The notes: generated from the sequence alone by a model not told the origin. A stretch of DNA of 64,000 bases from Kribbella monticola (GCF_003261635.1 NZ_QFXK01000030.1:496001-560000), one strand, 5' to 3'. Counted from the stretch's first letter, positions 34,276 to 44,461 are shown. Numbers and translations are program-made.

Positions 34276-35564
34276 CGGTGATCTCCCTTGTAGAGCAGGT
34301 ACTTCGCGCGGCGTGCCGTCCAGGCGTCGGTCTCGCCCTGCCAGGCCGCGACGATCTCCTCGGCGGTGGCGCCGCCGTCGAGCATCGTGCGGAACCGGTC
34401 CGAGCCGGTGAGCAGGTCGATCCAGCGGCCCGGCGGGTTGTCACCGGTACGCCAGGCGAAACCCGGGTACAGCTTCTTGGCCTCGACGATCATGTGCGTG
34501 GCCGCCAGGATCGCCTCGACCCGGTGCGGATCGGTGATCTGGACCTGGACGCCGCCGCAGAGCACGTTCGCGTTCTTGCTGATGGACGGCGTGAAGTAGG
34601 CCTCGCGGAAGTCGACGCCGGGGATGTTCTTCGCGTGCAACGCCTCGGCCCACTTGTAGTCGACGTACGGCGCGCCGATCAGCTCGAACGGCCTCGTGGT
34701 GCCGCGACCCTCCGACATGTTGGTCGCCTCGAAGAGGCACAAACCCGGATAGAGCAGCGCGGTGTCCGGTGTGGGCATGTTCGGGCTCGGCATCACCCAG
34801 GTCAGTCCGGTGTCGGCGTACAGCTGATCGCGTCGCCAGCCCTTCGCCTCGATGACCTGCAACTCCTTGAGCCGCGCGCCGTTCGTGTCCAGCGGCAGGT
34901 ACTCCGCGTTGAACAACCGGGCCAGCTCGCCGACGGTCATCCCGTGTTGCTGGATGATCTCCCGCTTGCCGACGCCACTGGTGTAGCCAGGCTTGAGCAT
35001 CGGACCGCGGGCATAACCGCCGGTCGGGTTCGGCCGGTCCAGTACGACGAAGCGCGCGCCGGTGCGGACGGCGGCGAGCATCGCCTCGTACATGGTCCAG
35101 ATGTAGGTGTAGAAGCGGGCGCCGACGTCCTGGATGTCGAAGACGACCGTCTCGACACCGGACTTCGTGTAGAGCGTGGCGAGCTTGTCGGCCGCCGCGC
35201 CGTACGCGTCGTAGACCATGATCCCGGTGCGCGGATCGATGTGGTCGCCCTCGGACCCGCCGGCCTGGGCCGTCCCGCGGAAGCCGTGCTCGGGACCGAA
35301 GACCGCGACCACGTTGACCTTGCCGGACGCGTGCATGGTGTCGACGATGTGACTCAGGTCGTCGAGGATGCCGGTCGGGTTGCTGATCACGCCGACCTTC
35401 TGGCCGGCGAGCGCCTTCCAGTCGTCCTTCGCCAGCGCCTGGGCGCCGGTCATGACTCCCTTTTGCTTGGCTTCCTGGACTTGTGCCGCTTGGGCTGCTT
35501 GCGTGTCGAGCAGCGGGGCCGCCGCGAGGGCGCCGGCTCCCGCGAGCAGGGAACGTCTCTTCAT
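34272..35564 (-). CDS. namZ: exo-beta-N-acetylmuramidase NamZ (DUF1343 family)
   Basis: A 430-residue exported protein with a twin-arginine-like N-terminus (KRRSLLAGAG) and the DUF1343 signatures GPEHGFRG, FDIQDVGARFYTY and DRPNPTGG. NamZ releases MurNAc from the non-reducing end of peptidoglycan fragments. ATG at 35564 is used; GTG at 35576 overlaps the nagZ stop by four bases and is equally plausible. It works with the nagZ product immediately upstream: each enzyme exposes the substrate of the other. Confidence 0.93.
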   Translation of the reverse strand: MKRRSLLAGAGALAAAPLLDTQAAQAAQVQEAKQKGVMTGAQALAKDDWKALAGQKVGVISNPTGILDDLSHIVDTMHASGKVNVVAVFGPEHGFRGTAQAGGSEGDHIDPRTGIMVYDAYGAAADKLATLYTKSGVETVVFDIQDVGARFYTYIWTMYEAMLAAVRTGARFVVLDRPNPTGGYARGPMLKPGYTSGVGKREIIQQHGMTVGELARLFNAEYLPLDTNGARLKELQVIEAKGWRRDQLYADTGLTWVMPSPNMPTPDTALLYPGLCLFEATNMSEGRGTTRPFELIGAPYVDYKWAEALHAKNIPGVDFREAYFTPSISKNANVLCGGVQVQITDPHRVEAILAATHMIVEAKKLYPGFAWRTGDNPPGRWIDLLTGSDRFRTMLDGGATAEEIVAAWQGETDAWTARRAKYLLYKGDHR

Positions 35565-35572
35565 CGCGGGGT

Positions 35573-37381
35573 TCACCAGCTCAATCCGTAGCCGAAGGGG
35601 TAGAGGGGCGTCTGCGGCTGACCCGCGACCGGGATGTCGACGGGGAGCTTGCCGGTCGGCGCGATCTCGCCGTACAGGACCTTCGCCAGCGACTCCATCG
35701 AGACGGCCGCGTAGCCGTAGGTGGCCAGGTACGTCGGCGCCTCGTCGAAGTACGCGATGTCGTACGGGTCGCGGACGGCCACGACGATCACGGTCTTGCC
35801 GGTGGCGAGCAGGTCCTTCACCAGCTTCTGCTGCTTGGCCAGCTTGTCGGTCACCTTCGTGTCCCAAGCCTTCTGGGTGAGCACCACGGTGACGTCGTTG
35901 GCCTGCGCCTTCGTCACTGCGTCCGCTATCGCGGCGTCGGTCGGGGCGGCGCCGGTCTGCGCGACTGTCGTCGTCGCTCCTCTGGCCGCGAGGCTGTTGG
36001 CCAGCGACTGCGTGGTGCTGACGCCCCAGCCAGTGACGAGGATGTTGCGCGGGGTCTTGCTCAGCGGCAGCGTGTTGTTGTTGTTCTTGACCAGCGTGAT
36101 GCTCTTGTCGACGATCTTCTGCGCGGTGGCGAGGCTGGTCGGCGTACCGACTGTCGTCGCGATCTTCGCCGGGTCGACGAACGGCTGGAACAGGACACCG
36201 TTCTTGATCTTCATCAGCAGGATCCGCAGCAGGCTCTCGTCGATCCGGCGCTCACTGATCCGGCCCGACTTCACCGCGTCGAGGACGGCCTTGAACTGCA
36301 CGTCCGGCGCCGGCGGCAGCAGCACCTGGTCGGCGCCTGCCTCGATCGCACGAACGGCCACCTCGGCATCGCCGTACTTCGCCCGAACGGCCGCCATCTC
36401 CAGCGCGTCGGTGACGATCAGGCCCTTGAAGCCGAGCTCGCCCCGCAGTACGCCGGTCAGGATCGGCTTGCTCAGCGTCGCCGGGTCACCCGACGGGTCG
36501 AGCGACGGAACCACGATGTGCGCGGTCATGATCGAGTCGATGCCGGCCTTGATCGCGGCCTTGAACGAAGGCGCGTCGATCGTCTCCCACTGCTCGCGGG
36601 TGTGGTTGATCGTCGGCAGCGCGGTGTGGCTGTCGTCGACGGTGTCACCGTGGCCGGGGAAGTGCTTCGCGGTCGCGGCGATACCGGCGTCGTTCTGGTA
36701 GCCCTGCACCTGCGCGACGACCATGTCCGACACCAGCTTCGGGTCGGACGAGAAGGACCGTACGCCGATCACCGGGTTGAGCGCGTTCACGTTCACGTCG
36801 GCGACCGGGGCGTAGTCCTCGCGGATGCCCATCGCCTTGAGCTCGCGACCGGTGATGCCTGCGGCCGTGCGCGCGTCGGCCGTGTTGCGGGTGGCGCCGT
36901 GCGCCATGTTGCCGCCGAACTGCGTGGCCGGCGGGCCGATCCGCACGACGACGCCTTGCTCCTGGTCGGTCGCGATCGTCAGCGGAAGGTGGAGACCTTG
37001 TTTCACCGCCGCAGCCTGAAGCTGGTTGCTGTACGTCGCGAGCTGGGTCGGGTTCTGCACGTTGTCGCGCGCGTTGAAGTAGATCCAGCCGCCCGGGTGG
37101 TACTTCGCGACGACCTCCGCCGGCGTCGCCACGCCGTACAGGGCGGTGTTGCGCGCGTCCGGCCGGTTCGCGTCCGGCCCGTAGGCGAACAGGACGAACA
37201 TCTGGCCGATCTTGTCCTCGAGCGACATCCCCTTGATCGCCTGGGTCGCCTGCTGCAGATTGCTGATCGGCTGAGGCTTCCTCGCCTCAGGTGGTGGCGC
37301 ACTGACCGCGGCCGCGGGCACCAGCGCCCCGACAGTCGCAGTGGCAAGGCTGGCAATGGCGAAGCGGCGCAAGGCGGACAT
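35573..37381 (-). CDS. nagZ: glycoside hydrolase family 3 beta-N-acetylglucosaminidase (NagZ-like, secreted)
   Basis: A 602-residue GH3 enzyme with a signal peptide to about residue 28. The NagZ signature KHFPGHGDTVDDSH carries the Asp/His general acid dyad, and the nucleophile Asp is in IVTDALEM. A C-terminal domain of roughly 220 residues follows, as in the Bacillus enzyme YbbD. It removes terminal GlcNAc from wall fragments outside the membrane. First gene of the MurNAc operon. A palindromic operator lies 15 bases upstream. Confidence 0.93.
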   Translation of the reverse strand: MSALRRFAIASLATATVGALVPAAAVSAPPPEARKPQPISNLQQATQAIKGMSLEDKIGQMFVLFAYGPDANRPDARNTALYGVATPAEVVAKYHPGGWIYFNARDNVQNPTQLATYSNQLQAAAVKQGLHLPLTIATDQEQGVVVRIGPPATQFGGNMAHGATRNTADARTAAGITGRELKAMGIREDYAPVADVNVNALNPVIGVRSFSSDPKLVSDMVVAQVQGYQNDAGIAATAKHFPGHGDTVDDSHTALPTINHTREQWETIDAPSFKAAIKAGIDSIMTAHIVVPSLDPSGDPATLSKPILTGVLRGELGFKGLIVTDALEMAAVRAKYGDAEVAVRAIEAGADQVLLPPAPDVQFKAVLDAVKSGRISERRIDESLLRILLMKIKNGVLFQPFVDPAKIATTVGTPTSLATAQKIVDKSITLVKNNNNTLPLSKTPRNILVTGWGVSTTQSLANSLAARGATTTVAQTGAAPTDAAIADAVTKAQANDVTVVLTQKAWDTKVTDKLAKQQKLVKDLLATGKTVIVVAVRDPYDIAYFDEAPTYLATYGYAAVSMESLAKVLYGEIAPTGKLPVDIPVAGQPQTPLYPFGYGLSW

Positions 37382-37395
37382 ACCAAACCCCTCAG

Positions 37396-37408
37396 GTAAT
37401 TGAATTAC
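37396..37408. promoter_or_regulatory. candidate RpiR/HexR-type operator upstream of nagZ
   Basis: Perfect palindrome GTAATTGAATTAC (6-base arms, 1-base centre). It fits the TGTAATTNAATTACA form known for HexR, a regulator of the same RpiR family as the MurR-like protein encoded in this operon. It starts 15 bases upstream of the nagZ ATG, a position suited to repression. Confidence 0.6.
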
Positions 37409-37597
37409 AACCGTGCCCCCGAACGCGAAAGTTACCCACGCGAACGACGCGGGTCAAGGGCAAACCCATCCTTCCCCCAACACACCCCGCACACCCACCA
37501 CAACCCACCGCACAACCCAAACGCTTGCACTACGCCCCACACACCTCCTCCGTCCGCGCTCTCACCCACCCCGTTTCGCCGTCCCCCGTCGGCGCGG
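37409..37597. other. G-poor/C-rich intergenic stretch upstream of nagZ
   Basis: No gene seen. From about 37470 to 37550 the plus strand is almost free of G, so the transcribed (minus) strand carries many G-runs of three or more. The nagZ promoter probably lies between here and the palindrome. Confidence 0.55.
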
Positions 37598-38290
37598 TCA
37601 GCCGTCTCGGCCCTGCCAGGTGGTTATGCAGACTTCGTTGCCTTCCAGGTCGGCGAGGATCCAGAAAGCGGGCGCACGCGTCGCGGACAAGAGTCGGCCC
37701 CCGGCGGCCAGTGCGGTCTCGATGCGCCGTGGCGCTTCGTCATGCGGAACGCAGATGTCGAAGTGGATGCGGTTGCGTTGCGGGCGCGCCTGGTCCATCT
37801 GCTGGAACCAGACGGCCGGGCACTGCCCGACCGGGTCGACCAGCGGATCCTCCGGTCCGTCGGCACCCGGCTCATGGGTATAGCCGAGCACCGCCTTCCA
37901 GAACGGCCGAATTCCGGCGATGTCCAGCGCATCGATCGCGATCTCCAGGATCTGGACGGATCGCGGCGCCCCCGTTCCGATCTCCGGCTCCGTCAGAAGA
38001 CCGGATCTCTCGGCGGCGGCAGAGATCTCGAGCGCGAGTTCGGCATCCCGGGTGGTGACCGCTGCGCGCTCAGCCGATTGCAGAGTGAAGACGACCCGAT
38101 CGGGACGTGCATCGACCTGGAGGTGCCCGTCGGCGTCGTCACCACACACCGCCACAGCGTCCGCCGTCAAAGCGACCGCCCGAGCCAACGACCCGACCCG
38201 AACCGACGTACGCAAAGCGCCCAGCAAGAAGCGCCATCCAGCGTCCTGGACCGCGTCCGACGCTTCCTGCCGACTCAAGACCCGTTCCAT
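37598..38290 (-). CDS. degenerate pterin dehydratase-like domain fused to VOC (glyoxalase-like) domain
   Basis: A 230-residue protein. Residues ~1-105 follow the layout of pterin-4a-carbinolamine dehydratase (a GW segment, then VVFTLQSAERAAVTTRDAELA), but the catalytic HHP motif is replaced by DDA. Residues ~110-230 form a glyoxalase/VOC-like domain with IDALDIAGIRPFWKAVLGY and RIHFDICVP. I chose ATG at 38290 because homology starts there; the open frame continues to 39313 with no support. Function unknown; such fusions are common in actinobacteria. Monocistronic as far as I can see. Confidence 0.75.
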   Translation of the reverse strand: MERVLSRQEASDAVQDAGWRFLLGALRTSVRVGSLARAVALTADAVAVCGDDADGHLQVDARPDRVVFTLQSAERAAVTTRDAELALEISAAAERSGLLTEPEIGTGAPRSVQILEIAIDALDIAGIRPFWKAVLGYTHEPGADGPEDPLVDPVGQCPAVWFQQMDQARPQRNRIHFDICVPHDEAPRRIETALAAGGRLLSATRAPAFWILADLEGNEVCITTWQGRDG

Positions 38291-38367
38291 GCCTACATCC
38301 TTCCAGCCCCACACACCCGCAGCTTCGCGGGCGACCGAGGATGACGACTTGCGTCTCGGGGGTGGGG

Positions 38368-39207
38368 TCAGAGGAGGGTGTCGGCGGTGTGGGTGATGAG
38401 GTCGTCGATCGCGGTGCCGTCCATGGTCGGGGGTTGGAGCAGGAGGCGGTGAACGCCGAGGTCGGCGTACCGGTGGGCGGTCTCCAGGTCGGGAAGGCGG
38501 TCCGGGGTCACGGTGATTTCGAGCGGGCCGAGGTCGGCCGGGCGGCTCCAGCGTTTTGACGACTCGCGCAGATCGGACAGGGCGGAGGCTGTCCGGTCGA
38601 GGTCGAGGTCCCAGCCGTACCAGCCGTTGCCCTGCTGGATCGCGCGTCGGTAAGCGGCCGCGGACTGGCCGCCCACGACGATCGGGGGATGCGGGCGCTG
38701 CACCGGGCGTGGGCGTTCGAAGACATCGGCGAAGGCGACGAATCGGCCGTCGAAGTGGGGCGCCGGCTCGTCCCAGAGGACCCGCATCGCGGCCAGGTAC
38801 TCGTCGGTCCTGGCACCGCGCTCGGCCAGCGATACTCCGAGGGCATTGAGCTCCGGCTCGACATAGCCGACGCCGATGCCGACGGTCAGCCGGCCGTTCG
38901 ACAGGTGGTCGATCGACGCCAGTTGCTTGGCCAGCAGCACCGGCTGGCGCTGCGGCAGCACGATCACCCCGGCTCCGAGCCGGATCCGCTGGGTCAGCGC
39001 CGCGAGGTGGGCGAGCGCGATGAGCGCCTCGATCCGCGGTTGCTCGCGCGGGTCGTCGTCGTTCTCCGGCAAGGCGATGTGGTCGCCGACCCAGAGCGAT
39101 TCGAATCCGGCCTCCTCGGCCAGCCTCGCGCGCCGCGCCATCGTCTCCGGATCGGCACTGCTGCCCCGGTGCAATCCGTACAACCCGAACTTCAGCTCGT
39201 TCGTCAT
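38368..39207 (-). CDS. LLM-class (luciferase-like) flavin/F420-dependent oxidoreductase
   Basis: A 279-residue TIM-barrel protein of the bacterial luciferase-like superfamily. It has ESLWVGDHIALP near residue 38, GAGVIVLPQRQPVLLAKQLASID, and GRLTVGIGVGYVEPE; these patterns are typical of the F420-dependent subgroup. ATG at 39207 has GGGAG five bases upstream; GTG at 39213 is less likely. The substrate cannot be read. It sits 77 bases upstream of the VOC fusion gene on the same strand. Confidence 0.88.
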   Translation of the reverse strand: MTNELKFGLYGLHRGSSADPETMARRARLAEEAGFESLWVGDHIALPENDDDPREQPRIEALIALAHLAALTQRIRLGAGVIVLPQRQPVLLAKQLASIDHLSNGRLTVGIGVGYVEPELNALGVSLAERGARTDEYLAAMRVLWDEPAPHFDGRFVAFADVFERPRPVQRPHPPIVVGGQSAAAYRRAIQQGNGWYGWDLDLDRTASALSDLRESSKRWSRPADLGPLEITVTPDRLPDLETAHRYADLGVHRLLLQPPTMDGTAIDDLITHTADTLL

Positions 39208-39223
39208 ATCCACTCCCAGCCAA

Positions 39224-39249
39224 GGCAGTGGAGTCGGTCAGCCACTGCC
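39224..39249. terminator. hairpin between luciferase-like and binding-protein genes
   Basis: Eight-base perfect arms GGCAGTGG and CCACTGCC with a ten-base loop. It lies about 65 bases after the stop of the binding-protein gene and just ahead of the luciferase-like start, so it could terminate the former or shape the leader of the latter. No T-run. Confidence 0.35.
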
Positions 39250-39313
39250 GATCCCCTGAGGCTAAACCTCGAACAGGTGCATCAGAGACGTTTGACCCTG
39301 TCAGGCGGGGCAT

Positions 39314-40405
39314 TCACCGCGGGTAGCGGATGCGGAAGTTCTCGACGGCCGCTGAATCCCGGTCCGCTACCTGGATCGGCGGATAGGTCCATTGCCACAG
39401 GCCGAGGCCCGGCGGACGGGTGAGCTGGATTCGGCCGCGGGTGCCGGAGACGTCGACGTACTGCCAGGAGTTCGCCAAACCTCGCCGGTCTGTGCCGTGA
39501 GAACGCAAGAGGTCGGCCAGTACGACGATGGTGTCGTAGCCCTCGAAGGCCACGAAAGAAGGTGCTTTGGGCAACTGATCTCGCAACGCGGCCTCGACTT
39601 GGTCGCCCAGCGCGGTGAGACGGTCGGGAAGGTAACGCAGGAAGGGAATCGCGGCGCCGTCCTTGCCCAGTAGTGTCGCCCATTCGCCGAACTCGGGTTG
39701 GCCGGCCGGAGCGCCGATCAGCAGGTCGGCGAGACGAGGGTCGCGGCGGACGGCCTTGACGATCGGTACTGCGGGCTCTGGGGTGCCGACCAGGAGAAGC
39801 AGAGCCGTCGCGCGGTGCTCGACAAGCGCATCGCACACAGCCGGCGGCGCGAGCGAGTCCAGCTCGATCAGCGAGCCGCCGCGATGCGTGAGGTGGTCCC
39901 GCAGAATGCGAGTTCCAGCGGCCCAGTAGACGCTCGGCTGGGCCACGACGGCGACTCGGCTGCGCCCCTCGCCGAGGAGGAAGTCCGCGTAGATCTGCCA
40001 ACCTCGCGACTGCGGCGGGGCAAGACGTGCGACCCAGTCCGTCGGACGATCGACCAGCGCGTCGAGAACCGCCGAGGAGCAAAGGAACGGCAGCCCGAGG
40101 GCGTCGGCTCGTCCCGCAGCAGCGCGAGCTACGACGCTGTGATACTCGCCCGCCAACGCCACCACACCCAGCCGAGCCAACTCGTCAACGGCCGCGACAG
40201 CCCGGTCCGGATCGGCGGCCGTATCCCGGACCACCAACTCGAGCGGCCTTCCGGCGATCCCACCGGCATCGTTGACGTCGCGAACGGCCAACTCCAGGCC
40301 GGCGAGCAGCTGCCGCCCCGCCTCCACCCACCCCGGGCGGGTCAGCGGAACGAGAGCGCCGATCTGTACAGCCGAGTCCAGCCCAGATGTGACCATGCCG
40401 GACAT
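39314..40405 (-). CDS. branched-chain amino acid-type substrate-binding protein, no signal peptide
   Basis: About 363 residues with the Peripla_BP_6 pattern: IGALVPLTRPG, GLELAVRDVNDAGGIAGRPLELVVRDT and a C-terminal FVAFEGYDTIVVLADLL. Normal members are lipoproteins, but none of the possible starts (ATG 40405, ATG 40396, TTG 40459) provides a signal peptide or lipobox. No permease or ATPase gene is nearby. It may be a cytoplasmic ligand sensor, or its signal peptide has been lost. Start uncertain. Confidence 0.75.
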   Translation of the reverse strand: MSGMVTSGLDSAVQIGALVPLTRPGWVEAGRQLLAGLELAVRDVNDAGGIAGRPLELVVRDTAADPDRAVAAVDELARLGVVALAGEYHSVVARAAAGRADALGLPFLCSSAVLDALVDRPTDWVARLAPPQSRGWQIYADFLLGEGRSRVAVVAQPSVYWAAGTRILRDHLTHRGGSLIELDSLAPPAVCDALVEHRATALLLLVGTPEPAVPIVKAVRRDPRLADLLIGAPAGQPEFGEWATLLGKDGAAIPFLRYLPDRLTALGDQVEAALRDQLPKAPSFVAFEGYDTIVVLADLLRSHGTDRRGLANSWQYVDVSGTRGRIQLTRPPGLGLWQWTYPPIQVADRDSAAVENFRIRYPR

Positions 40406-40500
40406 TGCATCCGCCACCGTCGCCGGCAGGCAACCGGTTATCGGCGGCGAAGCCGACAACCGATCGCCCTTGCAGCATCCTCAACGCGACCTGGATGAGG

Positions 40501-41847
<1,347 letters not shown>

Positions 41848-41854
41848 CAGGAAA

Positions 41855-42376
41855 TCAGCGCTTGCTGTACTGCGGAGCCTTACGGGCCTTCTTGAGACCG
41901 GCCTTCTTACGCTCCTTGATCCGCGCGTCGCGGCTGAGCAGACCGGCCTTCTTCAGACCCGGCCGGTTCGCCTCCTCGTCGGCGGCGTTCAGGCAGCGGG
42001 CGATCCCCAGCTGCAGCGCACCGGCCTGGCCGGTGATGCCGCCGCCGTTGATCCGCGCGATCACGTCGTACGAACCCTCGAGACCGGCAACCACGAACGG
42101 CTCGTTCACGTGCTGCTGGTGCACCTTGTTCGGGAAGTACACGTCGATCGGCTTGCCGTTGACGGTGATGTTGCCCGTCCCCGGAATGAGGCGGACGCGA
42201 GCGACGGCCTCCTTGCGGCGACCGGTCGCACCGGCCGGGTTGATCACCGCGACGCGACCGGACTCGGCGCGCTGCTCCGGAGTCGGGTTCGTCTCGGAGG
42301 TGTAGGCGACCGGGCCCTCGGTGTCGATGGGGACCTCGGTGTCGAAGTCTTCGGTCTCGGTGGTGATGTCGCTCAC
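41855..42376 (-). CDS. rpsI: 30S ribosomal protein uS9
   Basis: A 173-residue uS9. The conserved core starts at about residue 45 with TGRRKEAVARVRL and ends in the Lys/Arg tail KARKAPQYSKR that reaches the P-site. An acidic N-terminal extension of about 40 residues is usual for actinobacteria. Located between rplM (37 bases upstream) and glmM. Confidence 0.98.
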   Translation of the reverse strand: MSDITTETEDFDTEVPIDTEGPVAYTSETNPTPEQRAESGRVAVINPAGATGRRKEAVARVRLIPGTGNITVNGKPIDVYFPNKVHQQHVNEPFVVAGLEGSYDVIARINGGGITGQAGALQLGIARCLNAADEEANRPGLKKAGLLSRDARIKERKKAGLKKARKAPQYSKR

Positions 42377-42413
42377 GCTGGGAATCCTCGTTTAACTGGC
42401 TCGTCGACCGCTA

Positions 42414-42857
42414 CTACTGAGCGATCTGGGTGATCTCGAAAGGCTTCGGCTGCTGGGCGCTGTGCGGGTGCTCCGGACCGGCGTACACCTTCAGCTTGCT
42501 GAGCAGCTTCCGGCTCAGACGGTTCTTCGGCAGCATGCCCCAGACAGCCTTCTCGACGGCCTTGCGAGGGTCCTTCTCGAGGATCTCGCCGACCGGTGTA
42601 GCGGTCAGACCACCCGGGTGACCCGAGTGGCGGTAGGCCAGCTTGTCGGTCCGCTTGTTGCCGGACAGGGCGATCTTGGAGGCGTTGATGACGACCACGA
42701 AGTCACCGCCGTCCACGTGCGGCGCGAACGTCGGCTTGTGCTTGCCGCGCAGCAGGGTGGCGATCTGGACGGCGAGCCGACCGAGCACGACGTCGGTGGC
42801 GTCGATCACATGCCACTCACGGGTGACGTCAGCAGGTTTCGGGCTGTACGTGCGCAC
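42414..42857 (-). CDS. rplM: 50S ribosomal protein uL13
   Basis: A 147-residue uL13, the usual length. It has WHVIDATDVVLGRLA, the SGHPGG motif and the AVWGMLPKN segment. GTG at 42857 is the start: GAAGG lies about nine bases upstream and the protein begins MRTYSPK as in relatives. First gene of rplM-rpsI-glmM and divergent from citrate synthase. Confidence 0.98.
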   Translation of the reverse strand: MRTYSPKPADVTREWHVIDATDVVLGRLAVQIATLLRGKHKPTFAPHVDGGDFVVVINASKIALSGNKRTDKLAYRHSGHPGGLTATPVGEILEKDPRKAVEKAVWGMLPKNRLSRKLLSKLKVYAGPEHPHSAQQPKPFEITQIAQ

Positions 42858-43160
42858 GGTCGTTGACCTTCGTTTCTCAGAGGTTGACAAAACAGATACA
42901 GACGTCGGCGAGCGGCCCGCCATACCCCAACTCCTACCGGGAACAGGCCTAGAAACGCACAACGACAGCCCAGAATACCGGCGCGGGAGCCTTTGGGTCA
43001 AAGTGAGCCCAAGCCAGCTGGGGACCCCGGCTTGGAACGAGCTGAGGACCGCACTAGTTTAGCGGTGAAGATTGAAGTCCGATCCGCGTCCCGCCGGCGA
43101 CGATGACCCTCATCACGGGGCTTTCCTCGGGCGACGACGCCAGCTTGCGAAGAGGGCATT
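42858..43160. other. divergent intergenic region rplM / gltA
   Basis: 303 bases between two divergent starts. It holds the leader and promoter of the rplM operon on the minus strand and of the citrate synthase gene on the plus strand. No small gene is convincing. Confidence 0.7.
43032..43060 (+). promoter_or_regulatory. candidate sigma-70-type promoter for citrate synthase
   Basis: TTGGAA at 43032-43037 and TAGTTT at 43055-43060, separated by 17 bases. This would give a leader of about 95 bases before the GTG at 43161. It fits the housekeeping promoter pattern only by eye. Confidence 0.4.
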
Positions 43161-44447
43161 GTGACCGAACAGTCGCTCACCGTCCGGGACAACCGGACCG
43201 GCAAGGACTACGACCTTGCCATCACCGATGGCACCATCCGCGCCGCCGATCTCAAGCAGATCACCGCGGCCGAGGGGGACGGTGGCCTGGCCACCTACGA
43301 CCCCGGCTTCGTCAACACCGCCTCCACCCGGTCCTCCGTCACGTTCATCGACGGCGACAAGGGCATCCTGGAGTACCGCGGCTATCCGATCGAGCAGCTC
43401 GCCGAGCAGTCCAACTACCTCGAAGTGGCGTACCTGCTGGTCAACGGCAAGCTGCCGAACAAGGCGGAGTACGAAGCCTGGGTGCACGACGTGACGTATC
43501 ACACGTTCGTGCACGAGAACCTGAAGACCTTCATGCAGGGCTTCCGGTACGACGCACACCCGATGGGGATGCTGCTGGCCTCGGTCGGCGCGCTGTCCAC
43601 CTTCTACCCGGAGTCGCGCGACATCTTCGACGAGGAGTCGCGGGCGCTGCAGATCCGCCGGCTGATCGCGAAGATGCCGACACTGGGCGCCTTCTCCTTC
43701 CGGCACGCCCAGGGCAAGCCGTACGTCTACCCCGACAACGAGCTCAGCTACGCGGCGAACTTCCTGTCGATGCTGTTCAAGATGAGCGAGCCGAAGTACG
43801 CCGCCGACGACCGGCTGGTGCGCGCGCTGGAGATCCTGTTCATCCTGCACGCCGACCACGAGCAGAACGCTTCCACCAACGCGGTCCGGGCGATCGGCTC
43901 GACCCAGGTCGACCCGTACTCCGCGGTCACCGGCGGCATCGCCGCCCTCTACGGCCCGCTGCACGGTGGCGCCAACGAGGCGGTGCTGAAGATGCTGCGC
44001 CGGATCGGCTCGGTCGACAACGTGGGTTCGTTCATCGAGGGCGTGAAGGCCGGCGAGGAACGCCTGATGGGCTTCGGCCACCGGGTCTACAAGAACTACG
44101 ACCCGCGCGCCAAGATCATCAAGAAGGCCGCCGACGACGTGTTCGAGGTGACGGGCATCAACCCGTTGCTGAAGATCGCCGTCGAGCTCGAGAAGATCGC
44201 GCTGGAGGACGAGTACTTCGTCTCCCGCAAGCTCTACCCGAACGTGGACTTCTACTCCGGCCTGATCTACGAGGCCCTGCAGTTCCCGCCGGAGATGTTC
44301 ACCGTGCTGTTCGCCATCCCGCGGACGTCGGGCTGGCTGGCGCAGTGGGCGGAGTCGCTCGGCGACAGCGACCAGAAGATCGCCCGCCCGAAGCAGATCT
44401 ACACCGGCGAGCGTGGCGTTCAGTACGTCCCCATGGGCGACCGCTGA
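43161..44447 (+). CDS. gltA: citrate synthase
   Basis: A 428-residue citrate synthase of the hexameric type. Catalytic His residues are in GPLHGGANE and GFGHRVYK, and the catalytic Asp is in NVDFYSG. It condenses oxaloacetate with acetyl-CoA at entry to the TCA cycle. GTG start at 43161 with GAAGAGGG about seven bases upstream. Transcribed alone and followed by a strong terminator. Confidence 0.97.
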   Translation: MTEQSLTVRDNRTGKDYDLAITDGTIRAADLKQITAAEGDGGLATYDPGFVNTASTRSSVTFIDGDKGILEYRGYPIEQLAEQSNYLEVAYLLVNGKLPNKAEYEAWVHDVTYHTFVHENLKTFMQGFRYDAHPMGMLLASVGALSTFYPESRDIFDEESRALQIRRLIAKMPTLGAFSFRHAQGKPYVYPDNELSYAANFLSMLFKMSEPKYAADDRLVRALEILFILHADHEQNASTNAVRAIGSTQVDPYSAVTGGIAALYGPLHGGANEAVLKMLRRIGSVDNVGSFIEGVKAGEERLMGFGHRVYKNYDPRAKIIKKAADDVFEVTGINPLLKIAVELEKIALEDEYFVSRKLYPNVDFYSGLIYEALQFPPEMFTVLFAIPRTSGWLAQWAESLGDSDQKIARPKQIYTGERGVQYVPMGDR

Positions 44448-44461
44448 CCCGTAAGCATTGG

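Noticed and set aside
37598..39313. 571-residue protein with an N-terminal Arg-rich region
   Set aside because: The part above 38290 is the luciferase-like gene in another frame; only the last 230 residues have homology.
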